64,000 bases of DNA from an uncultured Pelagibacteraceae bacterium (GCA_902613855.1 CACMIX010000001.1:62001-126000); one strand, 5' to 3'. Shown: positions 1 to 10,583, numbered from the stretch's first letter. The notes: generated from the sequence alone by a model not told the origin. Made by a program: numbers and translations.

Positions 1-330
1 AGAGCTTTTAGAGAATTTGTTCTTTCTAATACAGATCACGAATTAGCAGGAAGTGCTCAATATTGGTATGCAGAAACATTTAGAATAAGACAATTATATA
101 CAGATGCTGCATCAGCTTATTTAGAAGGATATCAAAAATATCCAAAAGGCAAGAAAGCGCCAATAAATTTATTAAAACTAGGTGTTTCAATGGTACAAAT
201 TGGAGAAAAAGATCAGGGATGTAAAATGATCATTGGTGTGGAGCTTCAATATCCTAATGCAAATCAATCAGTAATACAAAAAGCAAAATATGAGTCCAAA
301 AAATTTGAATGTATCAAACAAGACTCATAA
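1..330 (+). CDS. cpoB: CpoB/YbgF, Tol-Pal system periplasmic coordinator, 3' part only
   Basis: The reading frame is open from the first base to a TAA at 328-330 and gives 109 residues of a C-terminus, so the start lies before the window. The residues (for example AGSAQYWYAETF and then KYPKGKKAPINLLKLG) have the repeat pattern of the tetratricopeptide domain that ends CpoB/YbgF. In the known family this periplasmic protein links peptidoglycan synthesis with outer-membrane constriction at division through Tol-Pal. It overlaps the next gene, tilS, by about 41 nt in another frame, which suggests co-transcription. cpoB followed by tilS and ftsH is a common alphaproteobacterial order and supports the call. 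The signal peptide and coiled coil would be outside the window. Confidence 0.8.
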   Translation, partial: RAFREFVLSNTDHELAGSAQYWYAETFRIRQLYTDAASAYLEGYQKYPKGKKAPINLLKLGVSMVQIGEKDQGCKMIIGVELQYPNANQSVIQKAKYESKKFECIKQDS

Positions 331-1324
331 AAATTTACTTAACAAATTAAGAGATAGAAGAATATTTCAAATTTATAGAAAATTTGAAAATATTCTTAAA
401 CTGAATCAAGATTTTATTGTAGGGGTTTCTGGCGGTCCAGATAGCTTAGCTTTATGTTTTTTATCTAAAATTTATTCAATTAAAAAATCATGTAACGTTT
501 ATTATTATATAGTTGATCATAGACTAAGAAAAAATTCATCCACTGAAGCACAATCGGTAAAAAAACTATTAAAAAAATATAATATAAAGTCAGATATTTT
601 AAGGTGGAGTGGAAAAAAACCTATTAGCAATATCCAGTCTTTAGCTAGAAATAAAAGATATAGTCTTTTGATTAATCAAGCTAAAATAATGAATATCAAA
701 ACTATTTTAACAGGTCATCATATAGACGATTTGTATGAAAATTTTTTTATAAGAATTTTAAGAGGAAGTGGGCTTAACGGCTTAATTTCTTTTAGTGAAA
801 AAACTCTTAGAGACAAAGTAAATATCGTTAGACCGCTTATAAGTTTTGAAAAAAAACATTTAAATTATGTTACTACAAGTGTTTTTAAGTCTTTTATTGA
901 AGATCCATCTAATGAGGATAATAAATTTAAAAGAGTAAGGATAAGAAAGTTAATAAATCATCTTCAAAACGATGGGTTGGATAAGAATAAACTTATGTTG
1001 ACAATTAAAAATTTAAAAGATTCTAATGAAACTATAAAGTTTTATGTTGCAAAAAATTTAAAAGATAATTCATATATTTATAAAGATAAAAGCAAAATTA
1101 TTTTAAATAAAGAATTTTTTAATCAACCTCATGAAGTAACTTTTAGATCTTTAACAGAGATAATTAAATTTGTTGGAAACAAACATTATTCTGTTAGAGG
1201 AAAGAAAGTTGATACTATTATAGATAAATTAAAAGGACAGGCTAGAATTTCTCTTAAACTTACACTTGGAAATTGCATAATTTATAAAGTGAACCAGTCA
1301 ATCTTAGTTCTAAAAGAGCACTAA
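290..1324 (+). CDS. tilS: tRNA(Ile)-lysidine synthetase
   Basis: TilS attaches lysine to C34 of the CAU-anticodon tRNA-Ile so that it reads AUA codons, using ATP in the cytoplasm. The PP-loop ATP-binding motif SGGPDSLAL is near residues 47-55, followed by DHRLR and then GHHIDD, all typical of the N-type ATP pyrophosphatase domain. At 344 residues it is shorter than many TilS proteins (around 430 in E. coli), so the C-terminal tRNA-binding domains look reduced. The first ATG (290) lies inside cpoB; no later in-frame ATG comes before the conserved domain. An AUA-rich, AT-rich genome makes this enzyme essential by inference. Confidence 0.92.
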   Translation: MSPKNLNVSNKTHKNLLNKLRDRRIFQIYRKFENILKLNQDFIVGVSGGPDSLALCFLSKIYSIKKSCNVYYYIVDHRLRKNSSTEAQSVKKLLKKYNIKSDILRWSGKKPISNIQSLARNKRYSLLINQAKIMNIKTILTGHHIDDLYENFFIRILRGSGLNGLISFSEKTLRDKVNIVRPLISFEKKHLNYVTTSVFKSFIEDPSNEDNKFKRVRIRKLINHLQNDGLDKNKLMLTIKNLKDSNETIKFYVAKNLKDNSYIYKDKSKIILNKEFFNQPHEVTFRSLTEIIKFVGNKHYSVRGKKVDTIIDKLKGQARISLKLTLGNCIIYKVNQSILVLKEH

Positions 1325-1387
1325 ATATAATATTTTAATTGATATTTTGTCACTTGTTTAATTGATAATAATTCTTATTTTATACCT

Positions 1388-3280
1388 ATGAATTTAAAAA
1401 ATCTCGCAATGTGGGGAATAATAGTTTTCTTAACTATAGGCCTATACAATATGTTCAAAAGTCCTCAATCAAATCCTAGAGGAGGCAATCAAATAATTTT
1501 TTCTGATTTTTTAACCTCTGTTGAAAATGGAGAAGTTGTAAAAGTTGAGATACAAGGTAAAAATATCAAGGGTGTCTACTCTAATGGTAATTCATTCTCT
1601 ACTTATTCTCCGAACGATCCAAATTTAATTGAAAAACTATCTGAAAAAGGGGTGAGTATTTCAGCTGCTCCTTTAGAAGAAAAAATGCCATCTTTATTTG
1701 GTGTATTACTTTCATGGTTCCCCATGCTGTTATTGATTGCTGTTTGGATTTTCTTCATGAGACAGATGCAAGGTGGTAGAGGTGGAGCAATGGGTTTTGG
1801 GAAATCAAAAGCAAAAATGATGAATGAGCTTAAAGGAAAGGTTACATTCAACGACGTTGCAGGGGTAGAAGAAGCAAAAGAGGAAGTTGAGGAGATTGTA
1901 GAATTTTTAAAAGATCCAAAAAAATTCAGTAGGCTTGGAGGTAAAATACCAAGAGGCGCATTATTAGTAGGACCTCCTGGTACAGGAAAAACTCTTTTAG
2001 CTAGAGCGATAGCAGGTGAAGCCGCAGTTCCATTTTTTACTATTTCAGGCTCAGATTTTGTCGAGATGTTTGTTGGTGTTGGTGCATCAAGAGTAAGAGA
2101 TATGTTTGAGCAGGGAAAGAAAAATTCCCCATGCATAATTTTTATTGACGAGATCGATGCTGTTGGAAGAAGTCGTGGCGCAGGTCTAGGAGGAGGCAAT
2201 GACGAGAGAGAACAAACATTAAACCAATTATTAGTTGAAATGGATGGTTTCGATACTAACGAAGGAGTTATTATAATTGCTGCAACTAACAGACCCGATG
2301 TTTTAGATCCTGCATTATTAAGACCAGGTAGATTTGATAGACAAGTAGTTGTCTCAAATCCAGATATAATTGGAAGAGAAAAAATTCTAAAAGTTCATGT
2401 TAAGAAAATTAAGATGGCTCCAGATGTAAATTTAAGAACAGTTGCAAGAGGTACACCAGGTTTTTCAGGAGCAGATCTAGCAAATCTTGTTAACGAGGCA
2501 GCTTTATTAGCTGCTAGAAAAAATAAACGTATTGTTACTTTGGTAGAATTTGAGGAAGCAAAAGATAAAGTAATGATGGGGTCTGAAAGAAGATCAATGG
2601 TAATGACTGAAGAGGAGAAAACTTTAACAGCTTATCATGAGGCTGGACATGCAATTGTAACTATTAATGAGAGTGCAGCATATCCAATTCATAAAGCTAC
2701 TATTATCCCAAGAGGAAGAGCTCTTGGTATGGTTATGCAATTACCTGAAAGAGACGAATTATCACAAACACGTGAGCAGCTACATGCCCAACTTGCTATT
2801 GCAATGGGTGGAAGGGTTGCTGAAGAAATAATATTTGGTGAAGATAAAGTTACTACCGGAGCTTCGAGTGACATCGAACAAGCAACTAAAAGAGCAAGAG
2901 CAATGGTCATGAGAGCAGGATTAAGCAAGGAACTTGGACCAGTTGCATATGGAGAAAACGAGGAAGAAGTTTTCTTGGGTAGATCTGTTGCAAGACAACA
3001 AAATATGTCAGAGGAAACAGCACAAAAAGTTGACTCTGAAATAAGAAAAATAGTTGATAAAGGTTATGAAAGAGCAAGAAAAGTTCTAAATGAAAAAATT
3101 GATGATTTGCATAAGTTAGCTAAAGCACTCTTAACCTATGAAACTCTTTCAGGTGAGGAAATTGAAAATTTGATAAATAAAAATGTTTATCCAAAAGACA
3201 AAGAAGATATTAAGGTTGAGGATAATGACAAGGGTTCTGCACTAAGTTCATTAGGACTTAAACCAAAGATAGTTCACTAA
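1388..3280 (+). CDS. ftsH: ATP-dependent zinc metalloprotease FtsH
   Basis: This is a membrane-anchored AAA+ protease that removes damaged membrane proteins and short-lived regulators, in many bacteria including the heat-shock sigma factor. Two membrane segments (about residues 7-22 and 104-124) flank a periplasmic domain. The AAA module has Walker A GPPGTGKT (195-202), Walker B IFIDEID (251-257) and the second region of homology ending RPGRFDR. The zinc protease site HEAGH is at 417-421. The 630-residue length is normal. It follows tilS after a 63-nt AT-rich gap and is 8 nt before folP. Its partners HflK and HflC and the possible substrate RpoH are also encoded in this window. Confidence 0.98.
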   Translation: MNLKNLAMWGIIVFLTIGLYNMFKSPQSNPRGGNQIIFSDFLTSVENGEVVKVEIQGKNIKGVYSNGNSFSTYSPNDPNLIEKLSEKGVSISAAPLEEKMPSLFGVLLSWFPMLLLIAVWIFFMRQMQGGRGGAMGFGKSKAKMMNELKGKVTFNDVAGVEEAKEEVEEIVEFLKDPKKFSRLGGKIPRGALLVGPPGTGKTLLARAIAGEAAVPFFTISGSDFVEMFVGVGASRVRDMFEQGKKNSPCIIFIDEIDAVGRSRGAGLGGGNDEREQTLNQLLVEMDGFDTNEGVIIIAATNRPDVLDPALLRPGRFDRQVVVSNPDIIGREKILKVHVKKIKMAPDVNLRTVARGTPGFSGADLANLVNEAALLAARKNKRIVTLVEFEEAKDKVMMGSERRSMVMTEEEKTLTAYHEAGHAIVTINESAAYPIHKATIIPRGRALGMVMQLPERDELSQTREQLHAQLAIAMGGRVAEEIIFGEDKVTTGASSDIEQATKRARAMVMRAGLSKELGPVAYGENEEEVFLGRSVARQQNMSEETAQKVDSEIRKIVDKGYERARKVLNEKIDDLHKLAKALLTYETLSGEEIENLINKNVYPKDKEDIKVEDNDKGSALSSLGLKPKIVH

Positions 3281-3288
3281 ACTTATAG

Positions 3289-4341
3289 ATGACAAGATAT
3301 TACACAAGAGTGTGTAATTTCTATTATGGTGCTAAGTCTAAAAATCTTGTAGAGAAAAATAAATCACTACCACTTCATGGTATTAAAGAAATTTCTTTTG
3401 ATCAAATTGAAATAATTACAAGAAAATCTAAAAAAATTGTATCTATCAATAAAATTAATAAATTATCAAATTCATTAAAAAAAAAAATCAATACTGATTT
3501 AAAGAATATTACTTCAAAAAAAAAAAATTTTAGTAATTTAAAATTTAACTTAATTCCTAATTTGCTAGGAGTTTTAAATTTGACACCTGACAGTTTTTCA
3601 GATGGAGGAAAATTTAATAAAAAAGATAAAGCATTTAAACAAGCTATAAATTTATTTAATTCAGGGGCAAACTTAATTGATATTGGGGGAGAGTCTACTA
3701 GACCAGGATCTAAACCTATAAATGAAAAGTTAGAATGGAGTAGAATTAATAAAATTTTAAAACTATTGAGTAAAAAAATACCAATATCTTTAGATACAAG
3801 AAAATCAAACATAATGAAAAAAGGAATTCAAATTGGAGTGAAGTTAATCAATGATGTATCAGGTTTGGAATATGACCCAGAAACTGCAAATGTATTAAAG
3901 CTTAGAAATACTCCATTTGTATTACAGCATTCCCAAGGCCATCCTGAGGATATGCAAAATAATCCTTCTTATAAAAATGAATTGTTGGATATTTATGATT
4001 TTTTTGAAAAAAAAATAAAATTTTTAAGATCAATTGGAATATATCATAATAAAATAATCATTGACCCAGGAATAGGTTTTGGAAAAAATTTGAAACATAA
4101 TATGAATTTAATAAAGAACATTTCTATTTTCCATTCACTTGGTTTTCCTATACTTGTGGGAAACTCAAGGAAAAGGTTTATAAAAGATATATCTAAAAAT
4201 AATGATAGTAAATTCAGGATTGGAGGCACAGTTGCTTCTTCAATTTATATGATGACCCAAGGTGTTCAAATTTTAAGAGTCCACGATGTTAATGAAATTA
4301 TGCAGGGTATAAAAGTTTATAAAGAGATAATTAAAAATTAA
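3289..4341 (+). CDS. folP: dihydropteroate synthase with N-terminal extension
   Basis: FolP condenses p-aminobenzoate with hydroxymethyl-dihydropterin pyrophosphate in folate synthesis. The conserved core starts near residue 92 with LLGVLNLTPDSFSDGG, followed by GGESTRPGS, SLDTRKS and the closing GTVASSIYMM region; these are pterin- and phosphate-binding elements of the TIM barrel. About 90 residues before the core form a lysine-rich extension of unassigned function; related alphaproteobacterial FolP proteins often begin with a similar block (MTRYY...LPLHG). There is no better internal start that would keep this conserved block. The stop overlaps the glmM start by one base (TAATG), so the two are probably translationally coupled. 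Confidence 0.94.
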   Translation: MTRYYTRVCNFYYGAKSKNLVEKNKSLPLHGIKEISFDQIEIITRKSKKIVSINKINKLSNSLKKKINTDLKNITSKKKNFSNLKFNLIPNLLGVLNLTPDSFSDGGKFNKKDKAFKQAINLFNSGANLIDIGGESTRPGSKPINEKLEWSRINKILKLLSKKIPISLDTRKSNIMKKGIQIGVKLINDVSGLEYDPETANVLKLRNTPFVLQHSQGHPEDMQNNPSYKNELLDIYDFFEKKIKFLRSIGIYHNKIIIDPGIGFGKNLKHNMNLIKNISIFHSLGFPILVGNSRKRFIKDISKNNDSKFRIGGTVASSIYMMTQGVQILRVHDVNEIMQGIKVYKEIIKN

Positions 4342-5672
4342 TGTCAAAAAAATATTTTGGAACTGATGGAATTAGAGGCTCGATAAATAGCAAAAATATA
4401 AATGGAGATATGTTTTTTAAGTTTGGTCTAGCATCAGGAACCTTTTTTAGATCACAAAAAAAAAACAAACAATTTGCTGTAATTGCCAAAGATACAAGGC
4501 TATCAGGTTATATGCTCGAACCAGCTTTGGTATCAGGATTAACCTCAGCTGGTATGCACGTTTACACTTTGGGACCTCTACCAACTAATGGTTTAGCAAT
4601 GCTTACCAAAACCATGAAAGCTAATATGGGAATTATGATAACTGCATCACACAATCCACATTACGATAATGGATTAAAATTATTTGGCCCAGATGGAATG
4701 AAATTATCTGACAAAATTGAGAAGAAAATTGAACATTTAATAGACCAACACATTGAAAAAAATTTATCTGAACCTGAAAAACTAGGAAGGGTAAAAAGAC
4801 TAGAAACAGGAACTAGAGATTATATTAAAATTTTAAAAAAAAACTTTTCTGAGGAGTTTAATTTAAGAGGACTTAGGATTGTTATAGACTGCGCAAATGG
4901 AGCAGGTTACAAAGCTGGTCCTGAATTATTAAAATCATTGGGTGCGAAAGTAATAGCTATTGGGGTGGAGCCGAATGGCATAAATATTAATAAACATTGT
5001 GGATCAGTCTATCCACAGAATATTAAAAGAGCAGTAAAAAAATATAAAGCTGATATTGGCATTTCATTAGATGGTGACGCTGATCGAGTCATAATGTGTG
5101 ATGAAAAAAGTAATATAATTGATGGTGATCAAATTATTGCTGCTTTGGCCTCAAGATGGAAAAATAAAAAAATGTTAAAAGGGGGTGTGGTTGGCACCTT
5201 AATGTCTAACTATGGTTTAGAGCAATACTTTAAAACTCTTAATATTAATTTTATAAGAGCAAATGTTGGTGATAGGTATGTGAAAGAAAAAATGCAAAAA
5301 CATAAATTTAATTTAGGGGGTGAACAGTCAGGCCATATTATTCTTGGAAAATTTGCAACTACTGGAGATGGTTTGTTAGTTGCCTTAGAGGCTTTATTTG
5401 CTTTGAGAAAAGGAAAAAAAGCTAGTGTATTTTTTTCAAAATTTAAAAAAATTCCACAAATATTAAAAAATGTAGATGTAAAAGATAAAAATATAATAAA
5501 TAAATCAGATATAAAAAATTCTATTAAAATTGCAGAAAAATTAATCAAAGGACATGGAAGAATTTTAGTTAGGAAATCAGGAACAGAGTCAAAGATAAGA
5601 GTGATGGGTGAAAGTGAAAATACTGATCTTCTAACAAAGTGTGTAAACATTATTACCAAAAAAATTAAATAA
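4341..5672 (+). CDS. glmM: phosphoglucosamine mutase
   Basis: GlmM converts glucosamine-6-phosphate to glucosamine-1-phosphate for UDP-GlcNAc, the precursor of peptidoglycan and lipid A. The phosphoserine motif TASHNP places the active-site Ser at residue 103. The metal-binding loop DGDADR is at about 244-249, the sugar-binding motif GGEQSGH follows, and the phosphate-binding RKSGTE is near the C-terminus. The N-terminus KYFGTDGIRG is characteristic of GlmM rather than of other phosphohexomutases. The length (443) is normal. It sits between folP (1-nt overlap) and thiD (1-nt gap) in a plus-strand run. Confidence 0.97.
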   Translation: MSKKYFGTDGIRGSINSKNINGDMFFKFGLASGTFFRSQKKNKQFAVIAKDTRLSGYMLEPALVSGLTSAGMHVYTLGPLPTNGLAMLTKTMKANMGIMITASHNPHYDNGLKLFGPDGMKLSDKIEKKIEHLIDQHIEKNLSEPEKLGRVKRLETGTRDYIKILKKNFSEEFNLRGLRIVIDCANGAGYKAGPELLKSLGAKVIAIGVEPNGININKHCGSVYPQNIKRAVKKYKADIGISLDGDADRVIMCDEKSNIIDGDQIIAALASRWKNKKMLKGGVVGTLMSNYGLEQYFKTLNINFIRANVGDRYVKEKMQKHKFNLGGEQSGHIILGKFATTGDGLLVALEALFALRKGKKASVFFSKFKKIPQILKNVDVKDKNIINKSDIKNSIKIAEKLIKGHGRILVRKSGTESKIRVMGESENTDLLTKCVNIITKKIK

Positions 5673-5673
5673 A

Positions 5674-6486
5674 TTGAAGACAAAATCAAAAGTACTAATT
5701 ATTGCTGGATCCGACTCTTCTGGAGGTGCAGGAATACAGGCAGATATAAAAACTATTACTGCATTAGGTTCATATGCAATGACCGCTATTACAGCTGTAA
5801 CAGTTCAAAATACCACTGGTGTCAAATCAATTGTTCCAATCAATCCGAAGGAAATTTATAACCAAGTTATTTTTTCTTCAAACGATATTAGACCAGATGC
5901 TATAAAGATTGGAATGTTGCATTCAGCAAAGGTAATCAAATCAGTCATTAAGTCATTAGATCAAATTAAAGCTAGAAATATTGTTTTAGATCCGGTCATG
6001 GTTGCAAAGGGGGGTGCGAAATTAATTGATAATAAGGCAATAAATTTACTTAAATCTACCTTGATAAAGAAAGTATTGATGATAACTCCAAATATTCCTG
6101 AGGCAGAAATTTTAACTAATACCAAAATAAAAACAAAACAGGACATGATTGTTGTTGCGCAAAAGTTAATTGAGCTAGGGGTAAAACATGTTCTTATTAA
6201 AGGTGGTCATTTAAAAGGAGAATTTGTTCATGATATTTATGTAAACAATAAAAATATCAAAATTTTTAATAGCAAAAGAGTTAAAACAAAAAATACCCAT
6301 GGAACTGGTTGTACTTTATCCAGTGCTGTAGCAACATTTTTATCATGTGGAAAACCAGTAAAGAAATCTTGTGAGCTTGGAATTAAGTATGTAGGTTTAG
6401 CTATTAAATCTAATCCTAATTATGGTAAGGGTCATGGTCCTATAAATCATCTTAACTCAATGAGCATAAATAAAAAATTTAAATAA
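5674..6486 (+). CDS. thiD: hydroxymethylpyrimidine/phosphomethylpyrimidine kinase
   Basis: ThiD phosphorylates hydroxymethylpyrimidine and its monophosphate for thiamine synthesis or salvage. The N-terminus [18 protein letters not shown] holds the pyrimidine-binding signature, and the C-terminal anion-hole motif [13 protein letters not shown] holds the catalytic region of the ribokinase fold. The start is a TTG at 5674, one base after the glmM stop; it is the only codon that preserves the conserved N-terminus, since no ATG lies upstream in frame. The last codon overlaps the purA ATG (TAATG). SAR11 strains are known to need thiamine pyrimidine precursors, so a salvage kinase fits, but the role here is inferred. 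Confidence 0.93.
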   Translation: MKTKSKVLIIAGSDSSGGAGIQADIKTITALGSYAMTAITAVTVQNTTGVKSIVPINPKEIYNQVIFSSNDIRPDAIKIGMLHSAKVIKSVIKSLDQIKARNIVLDPVMVAKGGAKLIDNKAINLLKSTLIKKVLMITPNIPEAEILTNTKIKTKQDMIVVAQKLIELGVKHVLIKGGHLKGEFVHDIYVNNKNIKIFNSKRVKTKNTHGTGCTLSSAVATFLSCGKPVKKSCELGIKYVGLAIKSNPNYGKGHGPINHLNSMSINKKFK

Positions 6487-7778
6487 TGAAAAATATAGTA
6501 GTCGTTGGATCACAATGGGGAGATGAAGGAAAGGGTAAGATAGTTGATTGGCTGTCTGAACAGGCTGACATTGTGATAAGATTCCAAGGTGGACACAATG
6601 CCGGACACACACTTGTTATTGATGGTGTAACTTATAAATTAAGATTGTTACCCTCAGGAATAGTAAGAAAAAATAAGATTTCAATTATTGGTAATGGAGT
6701 AGTTGTTGATCCCTGGGCACTATTAGACGAAGTAGAGGAAATAAAATTAAAAGGAGTAGATGTTAATGTCGATAATTTTATTATATCAGAGTCTGCAAAT
6801 TTAATTTTACCATTTCATAGAGAAATGGATGAAATAAGAGAAGACGCAGCTGGAAAAGGAAAAATTGGGACTACGAGACGAGGAATTGGACCAGCATATG
6901 AGGACAAAGTAGGTAGAAGATCTATTAGAGTAATGGATTTAAGATCTGAGCAAAATTTAGATCATAGGTTAGAATCAGTTTTGATACACCACAATGCTAT
7001 TAGAAAAGGTTTGGGAAAAAAAATTTTTGAAAAAGATCAATTAAAAGAAGAACTATTGAAAATTGCCCCCAAAATATTAAAATTTTCTCAACCTGTATGG
7101 CTTAAAATTGATCAATTTAAAAAACAAAAGAAGAAAATTTTATTTGAAGGGGCTCAAGGAATTTTATTAGATGTAGATCATGGAACCTATCCTTATGTCA
7201 CCTCATCTAATACTGTAGCATCAAGTGCTGCAACAGGAACTGGTTGTGGGCCAAATTCAATTAATTATGTACTGGGAATAACCAAAGCATACACCACACG
7301 TGTAGGAGAAGGACCTTTTCCAACGGAGTTAAAAGATGATATAGGAGAATTATTAGGTACTAGAGGAAAAGAATTTGGAACCGTCACTAGCAGAAAAAGA
7401 AGATGTGGTTGGTTCGATGGTGTTCTGGTAAGACAAACTATTAAAATTTCTGGGATCGATGGAATTGCACTTACTAAATTAGATGTATTAGATGAATTGG
7501 ATGAAATTAAAATGTGTATACATTATGAGCTAGATGGAAAAAAAATTGATTATTTACCAGCAGCTGTTGAGGATCAATTAAAAATAAAACCGATATTTAA
7601 AACTTTCCCAGGATGGAAAACTTCAACAAGTGGAATAAAAAATATGGATGCTTTGCCAGAAAATGCAAAAAAATATATTTTTTCAATTGAGGATTTTATA
7701 GGTGCAAAAATTTCAAGTATATCTACTAGTCCAGAGAGAGAAGATACAATATTAGTTGAAAACCCTTTTGATATTTAA
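6486..7778 (+). CDS. purA: adenylosuccinate synthetase
   Basis: PurA makes adenylosuccinate from IMP, aspartate and GTP, the first committed step to AMP. The GTP-binding N-terminus has [11 protein letters not shown] at residues 8-18, and GHNAGHT follows. The IMP-binding and dimer motifs [14 protein letters not shown] and [16 protein letters not shown] are present, as is the Arg-rich TSRKRRCGW segment. Length (430) is normal. It closes the plus-strand run that starts with cpoB and overlaps the 3' end of the convergent rpoH gene by 4 nt, leaving no room for a separate terminator. Confidence 0.98.
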   Translation: MKNIVVVGSQWGDEGKGKIVDWLSEQADIVIRFQGGHNAGHTLVIDGVTYKLRLLPSGIVRKNKISIIGNGVVVDPWALLDEVEEIKLKGVDVNVDNFIISESANLILPFHREMDEIREDAAGKGKIGTTRRGIGPAYEDKVGRRSIRVMDLRSEQNLDHRLESVLIHHNAIRKGLGKKIFEKDQLKEELLKIAPKILKFSQPVWLKIDQFKKQKKKILFEGAQGILLDVDHGTYPYVTSSNTVASSAATGTGCGPNSINYVLGITKAYTTRVGEGPFPTELKDDIGELLGTRGKEFGTVTSRKRRCGWFDGVLVRQTIKISGIDGIALTKLDVLDELDEIKMCIHYELDGKKIDYLPAAVEDQLKIKPIFKTFPGWKTSTSGIKNMDALPENAKKYIFSIEDFIGAKISSISTSPEREDTILVENPFDI

Positions 7779-8668
7779 TTAGCTGGCAGTAAATTTTTAG
7801 ATTTTGCCAAAAGAAGCATATGCTTTTGAAGTTTTTCGAAAGCTTTATTTTCAATTTGCCTTACTCTCTCTCGGCTAATTTTATATTTCTGACTTAAATC
7901 TTCTAATGTTGTTGGATTATCATTAAGTCTTCTTGAGTATAAAATTTCTCTTTCTCTCTCGTTTAATACTTTAATAGAATCTTTTAATAAATCTTTCCTT
8001 TGCTCCATTTCTTCATGGTGAGCAAACTTTAGATCATGATCTAGTTCTTTATCAACTAACCAGTCTTGCCACTCATCTCCATCTTCACCAACGTGAGCAT
8101 TTAGAGAAAACTCTTTGCCTGACAATCTTCTATTCATTGAAACAACTTCTTCTTTACTTACATCAAGCTTGTTAGCAATATGATCAACGTGTTCATCTCT
8201 CAAATCTCCTTCTTGCTGAGGAGCAATTTGATTTTTAATTTTTTTCAAATTAAAAAATAATTTTTTTTGGGCTGTTGTAGTTCCAATTTTTACTAGGCTC
8301 CAAGATCTTAATATATACTCTTGAATTGAAGCTTTAATCCACCACATAGCATACGTTGCTAACCTAAAACCTTTTTCAGGCTCAAATTTCTTAACAGCTT
8401 GCATCAATCCCACATTGCCTTCTGAAATCATTTCATTAACTGGTAAACCATAGCCTTTATATCCCATTGCAATTTTAGCAACCAATCTAAGATGGCTCGT
8501 AACTAATTTTTCAGCAGATTTAATATTTCCTGTAGTTTTCCAATTTTTTGCAAGCATATATTCTTCTTCAGCAGCGAGCATTGGGAATTTTTTAATTTGA
8601 TCTAAGTATGCTGACAAACCTCCTTCATTAGATAGGGAGGGTAAATTATTGCTGACAGTTGAGTTCAT
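7775..8668 (-). CDS. rpoH: RNA polymerase heat-shock sigma factor (sigma-32)
   Basis: RpoH directs RNA polymerase to heat-shock promoters. Region 2 is clear ([18 protein letters not shown], then [28 protein letters not shown]). The RpoH-specific box appears as QKKLFFNLK around residues 134-142, which separates it from RpoD and other sigma-70 members. Region 4 ends the protein with the helix-turn-helix [19 protein letters not shown]. The length of 297 is usual. It is transcribed on the minus strand downstream of rluD with a 41-nt AT-rich gap and overlaps purA tail to tail. No temperature-sensing hairpin was evident at its start by eye. Confidence 0.95.
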   Translation of the reverse strand: MNSTVSNNLPSLSNEGGLSAYLDQIKKFPMLAAEEEYMLAKNWKTTGNIKSAEKLVTSHLRLVAKIAMGYKGYGLPVNEMISEGNVGLMQAVKKFEPEKGFRLATYAMWWIKASIQEYILRSWSLVKIGTTTAQKKLFFNLKKIKNQIAPQQEGDLRDEHVDHIANKLDVSKEEVVSMNRRLSGKEFSLNAHVGEDGDEWQDWLVDKELDHDLKFAHHEEMEQRKDLLKDSIKVLNEREREILYSRRLNDNPTTLEDLSQKYKISRERVRQIENKAFEKLQKHMLLLAKSKNLLPAN

Positions 8669-8709
8669 AAGAGCATTTATTTAGTTAATTTAAAATAATT
8701 TTCAATATT

Positions 8710-9690
8710 TTATTTATTAGTATTTCTTAGCATTTCCAAAATAATATTTAGCTCATGTGGCAATTTTGAGGAAAAATGCATTTTTTGATTATTTTTTGGA
8801 TGCATGAAACCAAGAGTTTTAGCATGTAAAAATTGTCTTGTTAAATCAGATATAGAATTTTGGATTTTTAAATCTATATTTTTTAGTTTTTTATATTTTT
8901 TTTTATATTTATCATCACCAACTATACTGTTCCCTTTATAATTCATATGGACCCTAATTTGATGGGTACGACCTGTTTCTAGTTTGCATTCAACTAAACT
9001 TAATGTGGGTGTCTTTTCATTTTCAAAAATTTCAAGAGTTTTATAATTTGTAATTGCTTTCTTTCCTTTAGAACGACTAACCTCCATTAATTGCCTATTT
9101 CTTGAACTACGTGTTAGGAAAGTAACTATTTGTCCTTTAGAGGGTCTTAATTTTCCCCATATTAATAGCTGGTACTCTCTTAAAATAGTATGTTCGCTAA
9201 ATTGTTTTGATAAATTTTCATGAGCTTGATTGTTTTTTGCAATTACTACTAATCCTGAGGTATTTTTGTCAATTCGATGAACAATTCCTGGTCTTAATTC
9301 TTCACCTATATTAGATAAAGAATTTTTATCATAATGGATTAAGGCATTGACAATTGTTTGATCATAGTTGCCCGCACCAGGGTGCATAATTATACCAGCT
9401 GGCTTGTTGATCACCATTAAGTCTTCATCTTCATGTATAATTTCTAGTTTATAATCATACGGTGTTAATGATGCTACTTCTAGTTTTGGTATTTCGAGAA
9501 CAACCTGATCTCCAGTATTAACTTTTTTAGAGGGATTATTCGTGATTATATTATTTAATTTGAGTTTATTTTTTAATATTAAATTTTTTATTCTTGTTCT
9601 GCTAATTAACTTCTCTCTCTGATTGATCAAAATATCAACTCTTGAATTATTTTCTTCCTGTTGAACAATAAAATTAATGTTTTTTTCCAT
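8710..9690 (-). CDS. rluD: 23S rRNA pseudouridine synthase, RluD/RluA family
   Basis: Enzymes of this family convert specific uridines to pseudouridine in large-subunit rRNA; RluD acts on helix 69. An N-terminal S4-like domain (about residues 14-75) is followed by the catalytic domain. HRIDKNTSGLVV carries the catalytic Asp, and GRTHQIRVHM is the diagnostic downstream motif. The length of 326 fits RluD better than the shorter RluA or RluC, but exact rRNA targets cannot be read from sequence alone. It is divergent from the tRNA-Arg gene that starts 23 nt beyond its start codon, and probably co-transcribed with rpoH downstream. Confidence 0.9.
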   Translation of the reverse strand: MEKNINFIVQQEENNSRVDILINQREKLISRTRIKNLILKNKLKLNNIITNNPSKKVNTGDQVVLEIPKLEVASLTPYDYKLEIIHEDEDLMVINKPAGIIMHPGAGNYDQTIVNALIHYDKNSLSNIGEELRPGIVHRIDKNTSGLVVIAKNNQAHENLSKQFSEHTILREYQLLIWGKLRPSKGQIVTFLTRSSRNRQLMEVSRSKGKKAITNYKTLEIFENEKTPTLSLVECKLETGRTHQIRVHMNYKGNSIVGDDKYKKKYKKLKNIDLKIQNSISDLTRQFLHAKTLGFMHPKNNQKMHFSSKLPHELNIILEMLRNTNK

Positions 9691-9713
9691 AAAATATAAT
9701 ATTAATACTATAA

Positions 9714-9790
9714 GCGCTTGTAGCTCAACTGGATAGAGCGCCTGACTTCGGATCAGGAGGTTCTGGGTTCGACTCCTAGCAGGCGCACCA
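9714..9790 (+). tRNA. tRNA-Arg (anticodon TCG)
   Basis: The cloverleaf folds completely. The acceptor stem GCGCTTG pairs with CAGGCGC with one T-G wobble. The D stem is GCTC/GAGC, the anticodon stem CCTGA/TCAGG encloses the loop CTTCGGA (anticodon TCG, reading CGA and other CGN by wobble), and the T stem CTGGG/CCTAG encloses TTCGACT. The discriminator A and an encoded CCA end the gene. It lies between the divergent rluD start and the 3' end of the ABC permease gene. No integrase or attachment-site repeat was found next to it. Confidence 0.97.
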
Positions 9791-9791
9791 A

Positions 9792-10583
9792 TTATTCTCC
9801 TATATTTATCAAAGTTCCTTTATCACGAGCTTTATCAAACGAGTAATAAAAAATCGATATTGCAAGAATAAGATAAAAAATATTAAGATAAAGGGCATTA
9901 AAGATATTTTCATAATTTACCTGACTGTTTACTAAAATATTTCTTGTCTCTTCAAATATATAAACGAGTGGTAGAGCATAAGCGATAGTTTTAAAGATTC
10001 CTGGCAAAATCTCAACAGGGTAATAAATACAACCAAACGGAGCTAATAAAAACATTGTAGACCATGCAATGTTTTCAAATGAAGGACCAAATCTAAGTAA
10101 TCCAGCAGAGACAAATAAGCCTAGAGTAATTCCAAAAATATATAAACTTAAAAAAAGAAAAGCCAAAGGCATTCCTAATTCCAATAAAGATATTCCAAAC
10201 AGAGGAGAGGTGAGCAATATAGCTGGGACCAGTCCTATCAAAGCTCTTATTAAAGCAGTAAAGACTAAAGAAATAATAATTTCACTTATTTTCATAGGAG
10301 CAATGAAGAGGTTAGTGAAATTTCTACTCCATATTTCTTCTAAAAATAACATGTTGAAACCAATACTTGTTCTAAATAAAAAATCATAGAGGATTGCACA
10401 CGATAGAATTACACCTATAGCACCACTATAGTAACTACTGTGTTCTGCAAAAAAATTTGAAATAAATCCCCATAAAGTTATTTGAATTGAGGGCCAATAT
10501 ATTAAGTCAAGTATTCTTGGAAATGATCTAGTGATTAAGTAAAAATGTCTTAAAAAAAGTCCGTAAATTCTTGTAAAATTCAT
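9792..10583 (-). CDS. ABC-2 type transporter permease
   Basis: This is a six-helix integral membrane protein of the ABC-2 (NodJ/DrrB-like) export family. Hydrophobic segments alternate with short polar loops over the full 263 residues, and the central part (SLYIFGITLGLFVSAGLLRFGPSF) followed by the LAPFGCIYYPVEILP loop is typical of the family signature. Its start overlaps the 3' end of the ATPase gene by 4 nt, so the two are coupled and likely form a homodimeric exporter with two ATPases. The substrate is unknown; family members export drugs, lipids or oligosaccharides. Its 3' end is one base from the tRNA-Arg. Confidence 0.85.
   Translation of the reverse strand: MNFTRIYGLFLRHFYLITRSFPRILDLIYWPSIQITLWGFISNFFAEHSSYYSGAIGVILSCAILYDFLFRTSIGFNMLFLEEIWSRNFTNLFIAPMKISEIIISLVFTALIRALIGLVPAILLTSPLFGISLLELGMPLAFLFLSLYIFGITLGLFVSAGLLRFGPSFENIAWSTMFLLAPFGCIYYPVEILPGIFKTIAYALPLVYIFEETRNILVNSQVNYENIFNALYLNIFYLILAISIFYYSFDKARDKGTLINIGE

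Noticed and set aside
1603..2199. Long minus-strand frame opposite ftsH (and others opposite folP, glmM, dxs, ppdK, mreB)
   Set aside because: They are antisense shadows of well-supported genes, with compositions explained by the reverse complement of conserved motifs; none shows a recognisable domain.
9714..9790. tRNA-Arg as an integration site for a mobile element
   Set aside because: No integrase, direct repeat of the tRNA 3' end, or change of gene character was found in the flanking genes.
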